A DNA stretch of 64,000 nucleotides from Verrucomicrobiota bacterium (GTDB taxonomy: Bacteria; Verrucomicrobiota; Verrucomicrobiia; CAIQCK01), in contig JAPLTX010000022.1 in the NCBI GenBank assembly GCA_026397915.1, positions 118,215 to 182,214 on the forward strand, written 5' to 3'. Shown here piece by piece: positions 50,801-58,985 of the stretch. The notes under the pieces were generated by a model. The model ran no database searches. It saw only the letters and a list, made by a program, of their open reading frames with translations, and had not been told where the DNA came from. Position 1 is the first letter of the stretch; each line of letters opens with the position of its first letter. Both the position numbers and the translations under genes were made by a program.

Positions 50801-53487
50801 CGGGCGACGTCGTCATCGGCGGCACCGCCGGCGCAACCACCGCCACCGTTACCGACACCGGCACGACGGCCGGCATGACGTTCACCGTCACCGTCACTGG
50901 CATGACCAGCGGCGGCACCGTCACCATCCAGCTTGCCGCGGGCGCGGTGAACAGCGTTGCGACCGGTCTCGCCAGCCTCGCCTCCAGCACGACCGACAGC
51001 GGCGTCACTTACTCGATTCCGCCGCCGATGAACCAAGTCCTTGCTTACGACGACTTCAACGTCGCGACCAACTCCACGCCGATTCCGCCATTCCTCAACG
51101 GCGTCACTACCGGCACCAACTGGACCGGCGCGTGGGTCGTGCAGGGTTTCAACGGCGGCACCAACTACACCGACGGTTTCAAGGTCATCGCGACCAACGC
51201 CCTCGCTTACAGCACGCTGCGCACGACCGGCAATTACGCCGGAGGCGGCGGCACCAACTACGCCACCGCCGGGCGCTTCCTCGACTTGGGCGCGTTCTCG
51301 TCGTGGGCGTTCAGCAAGAACGGCACCAACGTCATCGGCCTCACCGGCACCGAACTGTGGATGAGCGTGTTGATGCGCAAGAACAGCCTCGACGACAACA
51401 TGGCCGCCGTCATCCTCCACAACGGCACCGCCGCCTACAACGCCATCGGCAACAGCCGGCTCGGCGTCGGCTACTACGCCGCGATGTCCAACAACGCCGG
51501 CGAGCGTTACTGGTCGCTCGCGGTGCGCAACACCGCCGATAGCAGCATCGAGGTCATCCGTTCCGACGTGCCGATCGTTGCCGGCCAGACCGTGCTGCTC
51601 GTGTTGCGGATGCGCTTTGGCACCACCGACACCTTCGACCTCTTCGTCAACCCGTCCAGCCTCGGCGGCGACGCCCCCGCCTCGCTCAATGCGACCAAGA
51701 CCACCACCGGCGCGAACGACATCTTCTTCCGCGCGCTGGCGTTCTCCGGCAACAACAACCTCAACAGCATGGCGCTCGACGAAATCCGTTTCGGCGACAC
51801 TTACGCTGCCGTCACACCGCCCAACGCCGCTGGCACTGTCCAGTTCGGCGCGTCGAGCTACAGCATCAACGAGGACGGCAGCAGCGCCAACATCTACGTC
51901 TCGCGCACCAGCGGCGTGACCGGCGCGGCCACTGTGGACTACGCCACCAGCGACGGCACCGCGACTGCCGGCACCGACTACATCGCCACCAGCGGCGTGC
52001 TCACTTGGGCCGACGGCGACGGCAGCACCAAGAGCTTCACCGTGCCGATCCTGAACGGCGGCGCTTACGAGGCCGACGAAACGATCAACCTCGCGCTCAC
52101 CACCGCCACCGGCGCGGCGCTCGGCAGCCCTTCCACCGCCACGCTCACCATCTCCAGCGTCATCACCGCCACGCCGACGAGCGTAGCTTTGCTGGCGGCC
52201 AGCGACACGGGCGCGAGCAACAGCGACCGCCTTACCAACCTCGACAACAGCGCGCCGGCCAAGGCGCTCACGTTCCGTGTCTCCGGCACCGTCAATGGCG
52301 CGACCGTCACACTCTACGACGGCGCGACCGCCATCGGCTCCGCCAGCACCGCAGGCACGCAAACCGATGTCACCACCGACGGCGTGACAGCTCTCGACAA
52401 CGGCGTCCACTCCATTACCGCCGTGCAAACCGCCCCCGGCAAACTCGCTTCCGCCGCATCACCCGCCGTGACCGTTACGACAGACACCGCCACACCGTCG
52501 TTGTTATCCGCCGTTTCGCGAAAGGTGCACGGCACTAAGGGGGCGTTCGATGTAAACCTGACCTTGGCAGGGACCAACGGCGCAGTGGAGCCGCGCTTGA
52601 GCGGACCGACCACACTGGTCTTCACGTTCAACAAGGCAATCACGGCTGCCGACGGCTTGCTCGGCGCCAACGAGTTTACGCTCACCAACGCCACCTACAG
52701 CAGCGCCAGCATCGCCGGCAGCAACCTGACCTTGAACCTTGCCGGCATTCCCGACCAGTCGCGAGTGACGGTCGTGCTCAACAGCCTCAGCGACCTGGCG
52801 GGCAACCCGCTGGCCGGCACCAACGCCGTCCGCGTTCAGGCGCTCTATGGCGACATCAACCAGAACGGCTACGTGACCGTCACCGACATGCAGTTGGCGA
52901 AGAACAGCCAGTTGCAGACGCTCTCGGCGGCCAACTGTCTCTGCGATCTGAACACCAACGGATTCATCACGGTGACGGACATGCAGGCGGCACAGAACAA
53001 TCAGTTGCACAGAGTGTCATTGAGCGGTTTGAGCGTGTCGGGGCTGGTGGTGTCGGGTCTGTCCACGCCGACGGCTCTGCCCGCAGCAACGCTGGGCGAG
53101 GCGTTGGGCGTGCCGTCGCTGACGTGGAGCACCGATGGCGACGCGGTGTGGACGCCGACGATGGCGCCGGATGGCAGCTCGGCAACGTGGAGCGGGCGTA
53201 TTGGCGATCTGAACGTGTCGTGGATAGAGACGACGGTGACGGGGCCGGGGAGTGTGAGTTTTGAGTGGGAGGTGTCGTCGGAGTTGAACGGCGACTTCCT
53301 GACGTTCTCGGTGGATGGCGTGGAACAGTCTGGCCGCATCTCAGGCGAAATGGGCTGGCAGACACTGGCATTCACCATCCCATCGGGCATACATCGGCTG
53401 ACGTGGACCTATGCGAAAAACCGGGCTGTCGCCGCCGGCATTGATGCCGGCTGGTTGCGACGGGTGGTTTACCAGCACAGCCCGTAA
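47851..53487 (+). CDS. 1878-residue secreted multidomain exoprotein with dockerin-like repeats
   Basis: A signal peptide (FLLLCGSILHPAFAA) leads to a large modular protein. Around 211-270 is an FN3-like domain (IPSNVTATPLSGAVRLDW), around 325-445 a CBM4/9-like jelly roll (PGVTYRAEMWMKQ, SDWQKFSCLFTAP), and around 450-880 a TIM-barrel-like domain with candidate acid/base Glu598 in FIEFGNEQWNP and nucleophile Glu732 in VYEGGPGY, matching clan GH-A. Then follow an Ig-like domain near 950, a lectin-like LamG region near 1070-1320, a Calx-beta domain from about 1327 (INEDGSSANIYVSR), an Ig-like domain, and two calcium-binding dockerin-type loops from Tyr1666 (YGDINQNGYVTVTD and DLNTNGFITVTD). Exact substrate is unknown. 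It overlaps the FecR-like gene by 4 bp. Confidence 0.8.
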   Translation: MNTLRGYIGFLLLCGSILHPAFAADTNAPADFTIGTYVVAPSPERFGVNLREPFDYNNYTFDPGFEPVTIRRQAIATGGGTNYIENASGATASNWRQIADGFFDGATVRVYRPSSSGGALQLVRSNTVVNYVTDGFRRLHVLPVVTNTFTDTTATPGVNYEYQIRAVNSSAAVSTNYSGAASTAAIATAAALAGSTSATNPTWTNSFYNRGSAAPAIPSNVTATPLSGAVRLDWTANAETDLAGYYIYRRTQGTAQNRIILDSDGPAPQSNDVYFVEVTYVNPPTHRMHDRLGQNTLNDQWTFLAGSSWPYGRPGSITRDNSTVCPENGGVSSLRLDNPGSHEVRIQQAAFSNPQFHGGYYPALTPGVTYRAEMWMKQSGVPGGTVRFSLTAPYNSISNTFTVTSDWQKFSCLFTAPAMGADGTISSITLAFNGPGTLWVDNLLLYEDADGNPATYPPFTLRPAAAQALADYHPGPVRMNTGVSTSRWGVSMDDFLTEEPQIAPQWGGDGGRVRPDDPYKLPMVLRMTRDAGGEPWIIVGTFMDEQEWLHLMEYLAAPYMPGTDTPATKPYAYLRYSQGQQTPWTDVFPRLFIEFGNEQWNPMFENTFASGNTCGQFSEYFFNVAKTSPWYAAVASKLNLIVNGWHISTNQTNGYGHAASLASPGSQFNDIANYIGGWEAGIAVGGNSVNDAGYQGYMMYLPTYIRAFVDQHTVSRDANAAAGHPYKIAVYEGGPGYANPSPGQPYEPVSEVYGKSLAAGVSTLDTYLYNSLKQIDPQCYFTFGGAYNWASHSLVANGYYPHTSWLALQMRNRYASGAMVATAINSAPTLDVDAWTNRSGAVVVSAMPNVPLVQPYAFRNGSNYSVFVLSRRINGDTPVTLRLPFNAVTNATLYTLTGDPRIGNSSNYNINITTQAVTSFSQNYSFTIPPGSAYLFTFAGATTVSAPAQPTVSISRAPGQTGSTTMPAAQFIVNFSEPVTGFTAGDVVIGGTAGATTATVTDTGTTAGMTFTVTVTGMTSGGTVTIQLAAGAVNSVATGLASLASSTTDSGVTYSIPPPMNQVLAYDDFNVATNSTPIPPFLNGVTTGTNWTGAWVVQGFNGGTNYTDGFKVIATNALAYSTLRTTGNYAGGGGTNYATAGRFLDLGAFSSWAFSKNGTNVIGLTGTELWMSVLMRKNSLDDNMAAVILHNGTAAYNAIGNSRLGVGYYAAMSNNAGERYWSLAVRNTADSSIEVIRSDVPIVAGQTVLLVLRMRFGTTDTFDLFVNPSSLGGDAPASLNATKTTTGANDIFFRALAFSGNNNLNSMALDEIRFGDTYAAVTPPNAAGTVQFGASSYSINEDGSSANIYVSRTSGVTGAATVDYATSDGTATAGTDYIATSGVLTWADGDGSTKSFTVPILNGGAYEADETINLALTTATGAALGSPSTATLTISSVITATPTSVALLAASDTGASNSDRLTNLDNSAPAKALTFRVSGTVNGATVTLYDGATAIGSASTAGTQTDVTTDGVTALDNGVHSITAVQTAPGKLASAASPAVTVTTDTATPSLLSAVSRKVHGTKGAFDVNLTLAGTNGAVEPRLSGPTTLVFTFNKAITAADGLLGANEFTLTNATYSSASIAGSNLTLNLAGIPDQSRVTVVLNSLSDLAGNPLAGTNAVRVQALYGDINQNGYVTVTDMQLAKNSQLQTLSAANCLCDLNTNGFITVTDMQAAQNNQLHRVSLSGLSVSGLVVSGLSTPTALPAATLGEALGVPSLTWSTDGDAVWTPTMAPDGSSATWSGRIGDLNVSWIETTVTGPGSVSFEWEVSSELNGDFLTFSVDGVEQSGRISGEMGWQTLAFTIPSGIHRLTWTYAKNRAVAAGIDAGWLRRVVYQHSP

Positions 53488-53579
53488 ACGTAACGAGCAA
53501 ACCTATATCATCAGATAAAACGCGCCTTGCTAAACCCCGGTTGGTTTGTTTCCGACCCTGCTTTGGCACCAATAGAAAG

Positions 53580-54221
53580 ATGCATATAAAACCCTTGAAA
53601 TGGATGGCAACCGCCGCAGTGTTGGCCGGTGCGATGACCGCGCAAGCAGCGCCGTGGCTTGGTCTGGTGGCGCACGACACGACCTCCCAGACCAACGCGA
53701 CCATCTCCCTAGGCACGCTGACCTACAGCATGGATATCCGCGCGAACACCGGCACTTATAAGGTGGAAGGACTGGAATACTATATCTTCACCACACCGGG
53801 CGGCGTGGTTAGTTATGGTGCGACGCCGTTGATGGCGTTGAACACTCCTTTCGTCGCGACAGACCTGACTCTTGGCGGTCATGCGCCGGTGGCGGGAACC
53901 ACAGTCAATTCGGGTTTGGATGCCTACACGCTCTGGTATCACAGCAGTGATTATGACGCGTTTGGCGAGCAGTCCATCGGCGTATACCAGTTCTACGTTC
54001 ATGCGCTGGGTGTGGGCACTTACGTGTTCACGCCGGACTTTGCGGACTATGGCGCTCCCGGCGGACAACTCAGCAACAGCAATGGCGACAACCCGACGTT
54101 TGACAGCCCCGGTTCGTTTGTGCTGACCGTGGAGGCCGTGCCGGAACCAAGCACTTCGGCATTGCTGGTTTGCGGGGGCTTGGCTGCGGCTGGGCGGAAC
54201 CGATGGCGCAATTCGCGCTGA
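53580..54221 (+). CDS. PEP-CTERM sorting-domain exported protein
   Basis: A 213-residue protein with a signal peptide (WMATAAVLAGAMTAQA) and the C-terminal sorting signal VPEPSTSALLVCGGLAAAGRNRWRNSR-type: PEP motif, hydrophobic segment and Arg-rich tail. This would be handled by an exosortase/archaeosortase-type enzyme, for which no gene is in the window. The mature part is Gly/Thr-rich, with aromatic repeats typical of extracellular matrix proteins. No catalytic motif is evident. It follows the giant exoprotein by 92 bp and may be part of the same envelope or biofilm function. Confidence 0.85.
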   Translation: MHIKPLKWMATAAVLAGAMTAQAAPWLGLVAHDTTSQTNATISLGTLTYSMDIRANTGTYKVEGLEYYIFTTPGGVVSYGATPLMALNTPFVATDLTLGGHAPVAGTTVNSGLDAYTLWYHSSDYDAFGEQSIGVYQFYVHALGVGTYVFTPDFADYGAPGGQLSNSNGDNPTFDSPGSFVLTVEAVPEPSTSALLVCGGLAAAGRNRWRNSR

Positions 54222-54265
54222 ACAGAAGCCCTCTTTCATCTGCGCTGTAACTCTCACGCGTGGCG

Positions 54266-54294
54266 TTGACCGTTGCGATCAATCGCACTCTTTA
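54266..54294 (+). promoter_or_regulatory. Candidate promoter with operator palindrome for the fructan operon
   Basis: TTGACC (54266-54271) lies 17 bp before TCTTTA (54289-54294), a weak -35/-10 pair. The spacer contains the perfect inverted repeat TGCGAT-CA-ATCGCA (54274-54287), placed where a repressor would block polymerase. It lies about 50 bp before the MFS gene start. Confidence 0.35.
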
Positions 54295-54344
54295 CAGGCT
54301 GGTGCAGCACGGCTACAAGCATTGGCTCACAAAGGAGCGTGACT

Positions 54345-55739
54345 ATGAAACTGGCATTGATCGGCGCGGTGATTGTGGCGGCGTTGGGCGGCCTGTTGTT
54401 CGGGTTCGACACCGCTGTCATTTCAGGAACGACGGACTGGTTGAAGAAGGAATTTGGCCTGAGTGACTTCTCGCTTGGCTTCACCGTTGCCAGCGCACTC
54501 ATCGGCACGATCATTGGCTCCATCGTCGTCGGCAAACCCTCCGATAAGTTCGGCCGGCGCAGCGTGCTGTTCATTCTCGCCGTGTTCTACTTCGTGTCGG
54601 GCATCGGCTGCGCGTTCGCGTGGGATTGGTGGTCGTTTATGATCTTCCGCTTCCTCGGCGGGCTGGCAGTGGGCGGCGCGTCGGTCGTGTCACCGATGTA
54701 TATCGCGGAGATTTCGCCGGCGCACTACCGCGGGCGGCTGGTGGCCATCACTCAATTCAACATTGTGCTCGGCGTGCTGCTGGCTTACTTCTCGAACTAC
54801 ATCATCGGTAGCATGCACCTTGGTGCGAACGAATGCCGCTGGATGTTCGGCGTGATGGCGGTCCCCTCGGCGGTGTTTTTCATCCTGCTCTTTTTCACGC
54901 CGCAAAGCCCGCGATGGCTCATCGCCCGCAACCGCGTCGAAGAGGCGCGCGCGGTGCTGCAAATGTGCGGCTCCGACTCCGGAAATCTCGAAGAAGAGAT
55001 CCGAGACATCCAAGCGTCGCTCGACCTGCGGCACCACTCATTGCAGGAGCCGTTCCTCTGCGCGCGCTACCGCAAGCCAATCCTGCTGGCGGTGGCCATT
55101 GCGATGTTCAACCAGCTCTCCGGCATCAACGCGGTGGTCTACTACACCAAGCACATCTTCGAAATGGCGGGCTACGCTTCCGCCGACGCGCTGCTGCAAT
55201 CGGTGATCGTCGGTTTCGTGAACCTCGTCTGCACGATGACGGCGTTGTCGGTGATTGACCACTTCGGCCGCAAGAAACTGATGATCATTGGTTCGATCGG
55301 CTACATCCTGAGCCTCGGTGCGGTGGCGTTTGCATTTTTCAAAATCCAAGGCGCCGATCTGGCGTTCAAGAACCACCTCATCGCAGAAGCGGCGCGCAAC
55401 GGCGTTGTCAGCACTTACGGGATCATGTTGCTCGTCAGCCTGATCCTGTTCATTGCCTCGCACGCAGCCGGGCAGGGCACGGTGATTTGGGTGTTCATCA
55501 GCGAGATCTTCCCGAACCGCGTCCGTGCCCGAGGCCAGGCGCTCGGTAGTTTCACACACTGGTTCATGGCGGCGGCGATCTCGTGGACGTTCCCAATGAT
55601 TGCGGCGGCGAGCGGCTGGATGACATTCGCGTTCTACGCGCTCTGCTGCGTCGGCCAGCTTGTCTGGGTGCTGACGACGATGCCGGAGACCAAGGGCATC
55701 TCGTTGGAGAAGATCCAAAAGGAACTGGGTATCGAGTAG
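54345..55739 (+). CDS. MFS sugar:H+ symporter family (sugar porter) protein
   Basis: A 464-residue, 12-helix sugar porter. Family motifs are all visible: GLLFGFDTAVISG in helix 1, DKFGRRSVLF in the helix 2-3 loop, SPRWLIARNRVEEA, QLSGINAVVYYT in helix 7, DHFGRKKLM, and PETKGISLEKI at the C-terminus. It should import a monosaccharide, most likely fructose given the downstream kinase and GH32 enzymes, by proton symport. The start at 54345 follows AAAGGAGCG at good spacing, and the preceding 24 codons of the open frame have no relation to the family. Confidence 0.93.
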   Translation: MKLALIGAVIVAALGGLLFGFDTAVISGTTDWLKKEFGLSDFSLGFTVASALIGTIIGSIVVGKPSDKFGRRSVLFILAVFYFVSGIGCAFAWDWWSFMIFRFLGGLAVGGASVVSPMYIAEISPAHYRGRLVAITQFNIVLGVLLAYFSNYIIGSMHLGANECRWMFGVMAVPSAVFFILLFFTPQSPRWLIARNRVEEARAVLQMCGSDSGNLEEEIRDIQASLDLRHHSLQEPFLCARYRKPILLAVAIAMFNQLSGINAVVYYTKHIFEMAGYASADALLQSVIVGFVNLVCTMTALSVIDHFGRKKLMIIGSIGYILSLGAVAFAFFKIQGADLAFKNHLIAEAARNGVVSTYGIMLLVSLILFIASHAAGQGTVIWVFISEIFPNRVRARGQALGSFTHWFMAAAISWTFPMIAAASGWMTFAFYALCCVGQLVWVLTTMPETKGISLEKIQKELGIE

Positions 55740-55742
55740 GCG

Positions 55743-56627
55743 ATGAGCTTCAAAATTCTCGCTGTTGGCGAAATCCTCTGGGACCTGCTGCCGTCGGGAA
55801 AACAACTCGGCGGCGCGCCCGCGAATTTCGCCTATCACGCGCACGCCCTCGGCGCGGAGGCTCGCGTCGTTTCGCGCGTCGGCAACGATCCACTGGGCCG
55901 TGAAATTCTCGACCGTCTCCGCGCGCTCGGCTTGCCGACCGATGGCGTCGGCGTGGACGCAACCGCGCTGACCGGCACCGTATCGGTGGAACTCGCCACC
56001 GACGGACAGCCACGATTTACAATCCATGAAAATGTTGCGTGGGATCGGCTTGTGGCTGACGAGAAGTCGCTGGCATTTGCGGTGCACGCCGACGCTGTTT
56101 GTTTCGGCAGCCTCGCACAACGCAGCGAGTCGTCGCGTGGCAGTATCCGCAAGCTCGTTGCCGCCACGCCGACCACGGCCCTGCGCGTGTTCGACATCAA
56201 CCTGCGGCAGCAGTTCTACTCGCACGAGATCGTGGAAGAGTCGCTACGGCTGGCGAACGTGCTCAAGTTCAATGACACCGAACTGCCCGTGCTGGCGGCG
56301 ATGTTCGGCTTGGGCGGCGGCGTCCGCGAACAACTGGCGGCGCTCGCGCAGCGGTTTGGTTTGCGCGCGGTGGCGCTGACCCGCGGCGCGCACGGTAGTC
56401 TATTGCTGGCTGGCGGCGCGTGGTCGGAACATCCCGGCCTGACCGTGAAGGTGGCGGACAGCGTGGGTGCGGGCGACGCTTTCACCGCGGCGATGGCGCT
56501 CGGCCTGCTCGCCGACCATCCGCTCGATGGCATCAACCGCCACGCCAACGAAGTGGCCGCCTACGTTTGCTCCCAACCGGGCGCGACGCCCCCTCTGCTG
56601 CAATCGTTACGAAAGCCAACGATATGA
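55743..56627 (+). CDS. PfkB-family carbohydrate kinase (probable fructokinase)
   Basis: A 294-residue ribokinase-like kinase. The N-terminal signature LGGAPANFAYHAHALGAEA and the C-terminal DSVGAGDAFTAAMALGLL, with the catalytic base Asp245, are intact, and LKFNDTELPVLAAMFG is the usual interdomain strand. It should phosphorylate a sugar at the expense of ATP, probably fructose to fructose 6-phosphate. It starts 3 bp after the MFS gene and its stop overlaps the next ATG by 4 bp (ATGA). Regulation probably follows the operon promoter before the MFS gene. Confidence 0.9.
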   Translation: MSFKILAVGEILWDLLPSGKQLGGAPANFAYHAHALGAEARVVSRVGNDPLGREILDRLRALGLPTDGVGVDATALTGTVSVELATDGQPRFTIHENVAWDRLVADEKSLAFAVHADAVCFGSLAQRSESSRGSIRKLVAATPTTALRVFDINLRQQFYSHEIVEESLRLANVLKFNDTELPVLAAMFGLGGGVREQLAALAQRFGLRAVALTRGAHGSLLLAGGAWSEHPGLTVKVADSVGAGDAFTAAMALGLLADHPLDGINRHANEVAAYVCSQPGATPPLLQSLRKPTI

Positions 56628-58939
56628 ACCGATACTTGTCTCTGCTTCTCTTCTTGATATTGCCTTCCGCAGTCGCTGCGACAGATGCACGCAAGGTCTT
56701 TGTCGACGCGGTGGCCGTCTGGCATTTTGGAGACGCCAACTCTGCCGACAGCAAAAGCGCGCTCAAAGTCCACGGCGATGTGAAGCTCGGCGTGGAGTTG
56801 AAAGGCGCCGAGCGCGACGCGTCGCTGGCGCGCGGCGGCGACGGCAAGGCGGCCGAGTTCGCCGGTGGCTGGCTCGACGCAAGCCAGGGCGGCGACGGGC
56901 GGCTGAATCTCAAGGGCAACGCCATGACAATGCTGCTGCGTCTCCGCAATCCGTCAGGGAGATGGGTGCCGGGCGAGTTGTTCTGCAAACACGGTGGCCA
57001 CGACAAACTGGTCTATAACCTCTTCGTCAATGGCGACAACCTCGGCTTCGAGTTCGGCGCGGAAGGCCAGCCGCGACTCGCCGGCCAAGTGGCCACCACC
57101 GCCAGTTCGCTCGATCCAAAGCAGTGGCATGATGTGATCGCGCGCAACGACGGCAGCAATCTCGTGATGTTCGTGGACGGCGCGGCCGTTGCGCGCACCA
57201 AAGCCAGCGGCGCGCTCCGGCAAGGCAACACAGAGCCGGTGTTCATCGGCAGGCGCGGTTTCAGCGGTCAGATGGATCACGCCGCGCTTTGGTCACGCGC
57301 GCTGACCGACGCGGAGATCATTGCCCTCAGCGGCGGCGAGGAAGTCATGAAAGCGCGGCGCGACGCGATGGCGAAGAAGATTGAGGCTAAGATTGGCCGC
57401 GAGGGCCTTACGCTCAACGACCAGCTTCGCGGCGCGCGCGAACTGCGCCAGCGGCTCTGGAACGATCCGCACCGACCACGCTATCACCTGTTGCCACCGG
57501 ACGGTTTCTGGAACGACATCAACGGCACCATCTACTGGAAGGGCCGCTACCACGTTTTCTTCCTCGGTCGTCTGGCGCCCGACCGCGACACGATCCTCAG
57601 CGGCAAGGACAGCGACCACGCGCGAGAGACGTGGCTGCACGCCTCCAGCCGCGACCTCGTCCACTGGATTCATCATCCACCCGCGCTGGTGCCGGTGTTC
57701 GACGGCTCGATGCCGCGGGGCCTCTACAGCGGCGATATGATGGACAACATGCCCGTGCCGACGATCATCGTCCATGTGCCGGGGCAGGGGACGTGCCTCT
57801 ACACGGCCGAGGATGACGAGTTGATCCGCTGGAAGCCGCATCCAAACAATCCCGTCATCCCCAGCAGCAACGCGCCGCCGGAGGCGATCATCTTCGACCC
57901 GTGCGGCTGGAAGGACGGCGACATGCACTACGCGCTGGTCGGCAACAAGAACAAGACGCCCGGCTACGAAGGCGACTCGACAAGCCTCTTCCGCTCGCGC
58001 GACTTGGCGCATTGGGAATATCGCGGCCCGTTCTACAAGTCGGAGCGGCGCTGGACGGAGGAATACGAGGACTGCGCCTGCCCCGACTTCTTCCCGCTCG
58101 GCGGCAAGCACGTCTTGATCTCGCATGTGCACCGGCCATGGAACCACCTCCAGTATTACATCGGCCGCCTCGACAAAAAGGCCGAGCGGTTTCTGCCGGA
58201 GAGCCACGGCTACATGAGCTGGCCCGGCGGTTCGGTCTGCGCGCCGGAAACACTGCTCGATGGCAAAGGCCGCCGCATCTTCTGGGGCTGGATCATGGAA
58301 GCCGGCCCGCGCACCAACGGCTGGGGTTCGGTGGCCACGCTGCCGCGCGTGCTCTCGCTCGCCGACGACAATTCCCTGCGCATCGAGCCAGCGCCGGAGC
58401 TGGAAGTGCTGCGTTGCAACCCACGTCACCGCGAGAACCTGACTGTCTCCGGCGAACTGCCGCTGAAAGATGTGCGCGGCGATTGTCTGGAGATCTCCGC
58501 TGTCATCGAGCCGGGTGATGCAAAGGAGTTTGGCATCAAGGTCCGCTGCTCGCCCGACGGCGCGGAGCAGACCGCGATTGTTTGCACACCGTCGGCGCAG
58601 ACGCTGAAAACCGAGCTGGCGAAGTCCACGCTCGACCCGCAGGTGACATACGTCTGGGCCAACGAGAACTGGGCCAAGGAACACAACATGCCCGCCGACA
58701 AACGATTCGCCAAGGAGCAGGTCGCGCCGTTCGAGTTGAAGCCCGGCGAGCCGCTGCGGCTACGCGTCTTCCTCGACCGCTCGGTGCTGGAGATCTATGC
58801 GAACGACCGACAGTGCATCACCCAGCGCATCTACCCCTCTCGCGCCGACAGCCTCGGCGTCGCGCTCATTTCGCGTGGCGGCAACGCGAAAGTGAAGTCG
58901 CTCGACGCATGGGACATCAGCCCGACGAACAGTTGGTAG
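56624..58939 (+). CDS. Exported LamG-GH32-like hydrolase with altered active-site motifs
   Basis: A 771-residue protein with a signal peptide (LSLLLFLILPSAVAA). Residues about 30-240 form a LamG-like laminin domain (FVDAVAVWHFGDANSADS, QWHDVIARNDGSNLVMFVDGAAV, FSGQMDHAALWSRALTDAEI). The rest resembles GH32 (five-bladed propeller then beta-sandwich). The nucleophile region reads FWNDINGT with Asp298, but the normally conserved RDP motif is FDPCG with Asp425 (Arg absent), and the acid/base ECP motif is replaced by EDCACPD with Glu482 as candidate. These changes suggest an altered substrate. Neighbours (sugar porter, kinase, canonical GH32) point to fructan or sucrose-like substrates. Confidence 0.78.
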   Translation: MNRYLSLLLFLILPSAVAATDARKVFVDAVAVWHFGDANSADSKSALKVHGDVKLGVELKGAERDASLARGGDGKAAEFAGGWLDASQGGDGRLNLKGNAMTMLLRLRNPSGRWVPGELFCKHGGHDKLVYNLFVNGDNLGFEFGAEGQPRLAGQVATTASSLDPKQWHDVIARNDGSNLVMFVDGAAVARTKASGALRQGNTEPVFIGRRGFSGQMDHAALWSRALTDAEIIALSGGEEVMKARRDAMAKKIEAKIGREGLTLNDQLRGARELRQRLWNDPHRPRYHLLPPDGFWNDINGTIYWKGRYHVFFLGRLAPDRDTILSGKDSDHARETWLHASSRDLVHWIHHPPALVPVFDGSMPRGLYSGDMMDNMPVPTIIVHVPGQGTCLYTAEDDELIRWKPHPNNPVIPSSNAPPEAIIFDPCGWKDGDMHYALVGNKNKTPGYEGDSTSLFRSRDLAHWEYRGPFYKSERRWTEEYEDCACPDFFPLGGKHVLISHVHRPWNHLQYYIGRLDKKAERFLPESHGYMSWPGGSVCAPETLLDGKGRRIFWGWIMEAGPRTNGWGSVATLPRVLSLADDNSLRIEPAPELEVLRCNPRHRENLTVSGELPLKDVRGDCLEISAVIEPGDAKEFGIKVRCSPDGAEQTAIVCTPSAQTLKTELAKSTLDPQVTYVWANENWAKEHNMPADKRFAKEQVAPFELKPGEPLRLRVFLDRSVLEIYANDRQCITQRIYPSRADSLGVALISRGGNAKVKSLDAWDISPTNSW

Positions 58940-58985
58940 TCCTTAATCGTTTTGCCGGCCGCCGGCGAAATACCGGAACATAACC

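Noticed and set aside
50623..52428. 601-codon minus-strand frame inside the giant exoprotein gene
   Set aside because: Gly/Ala/Arg-rich shadow caused by Thr/Ala/Gly-rich codons on the other strand.
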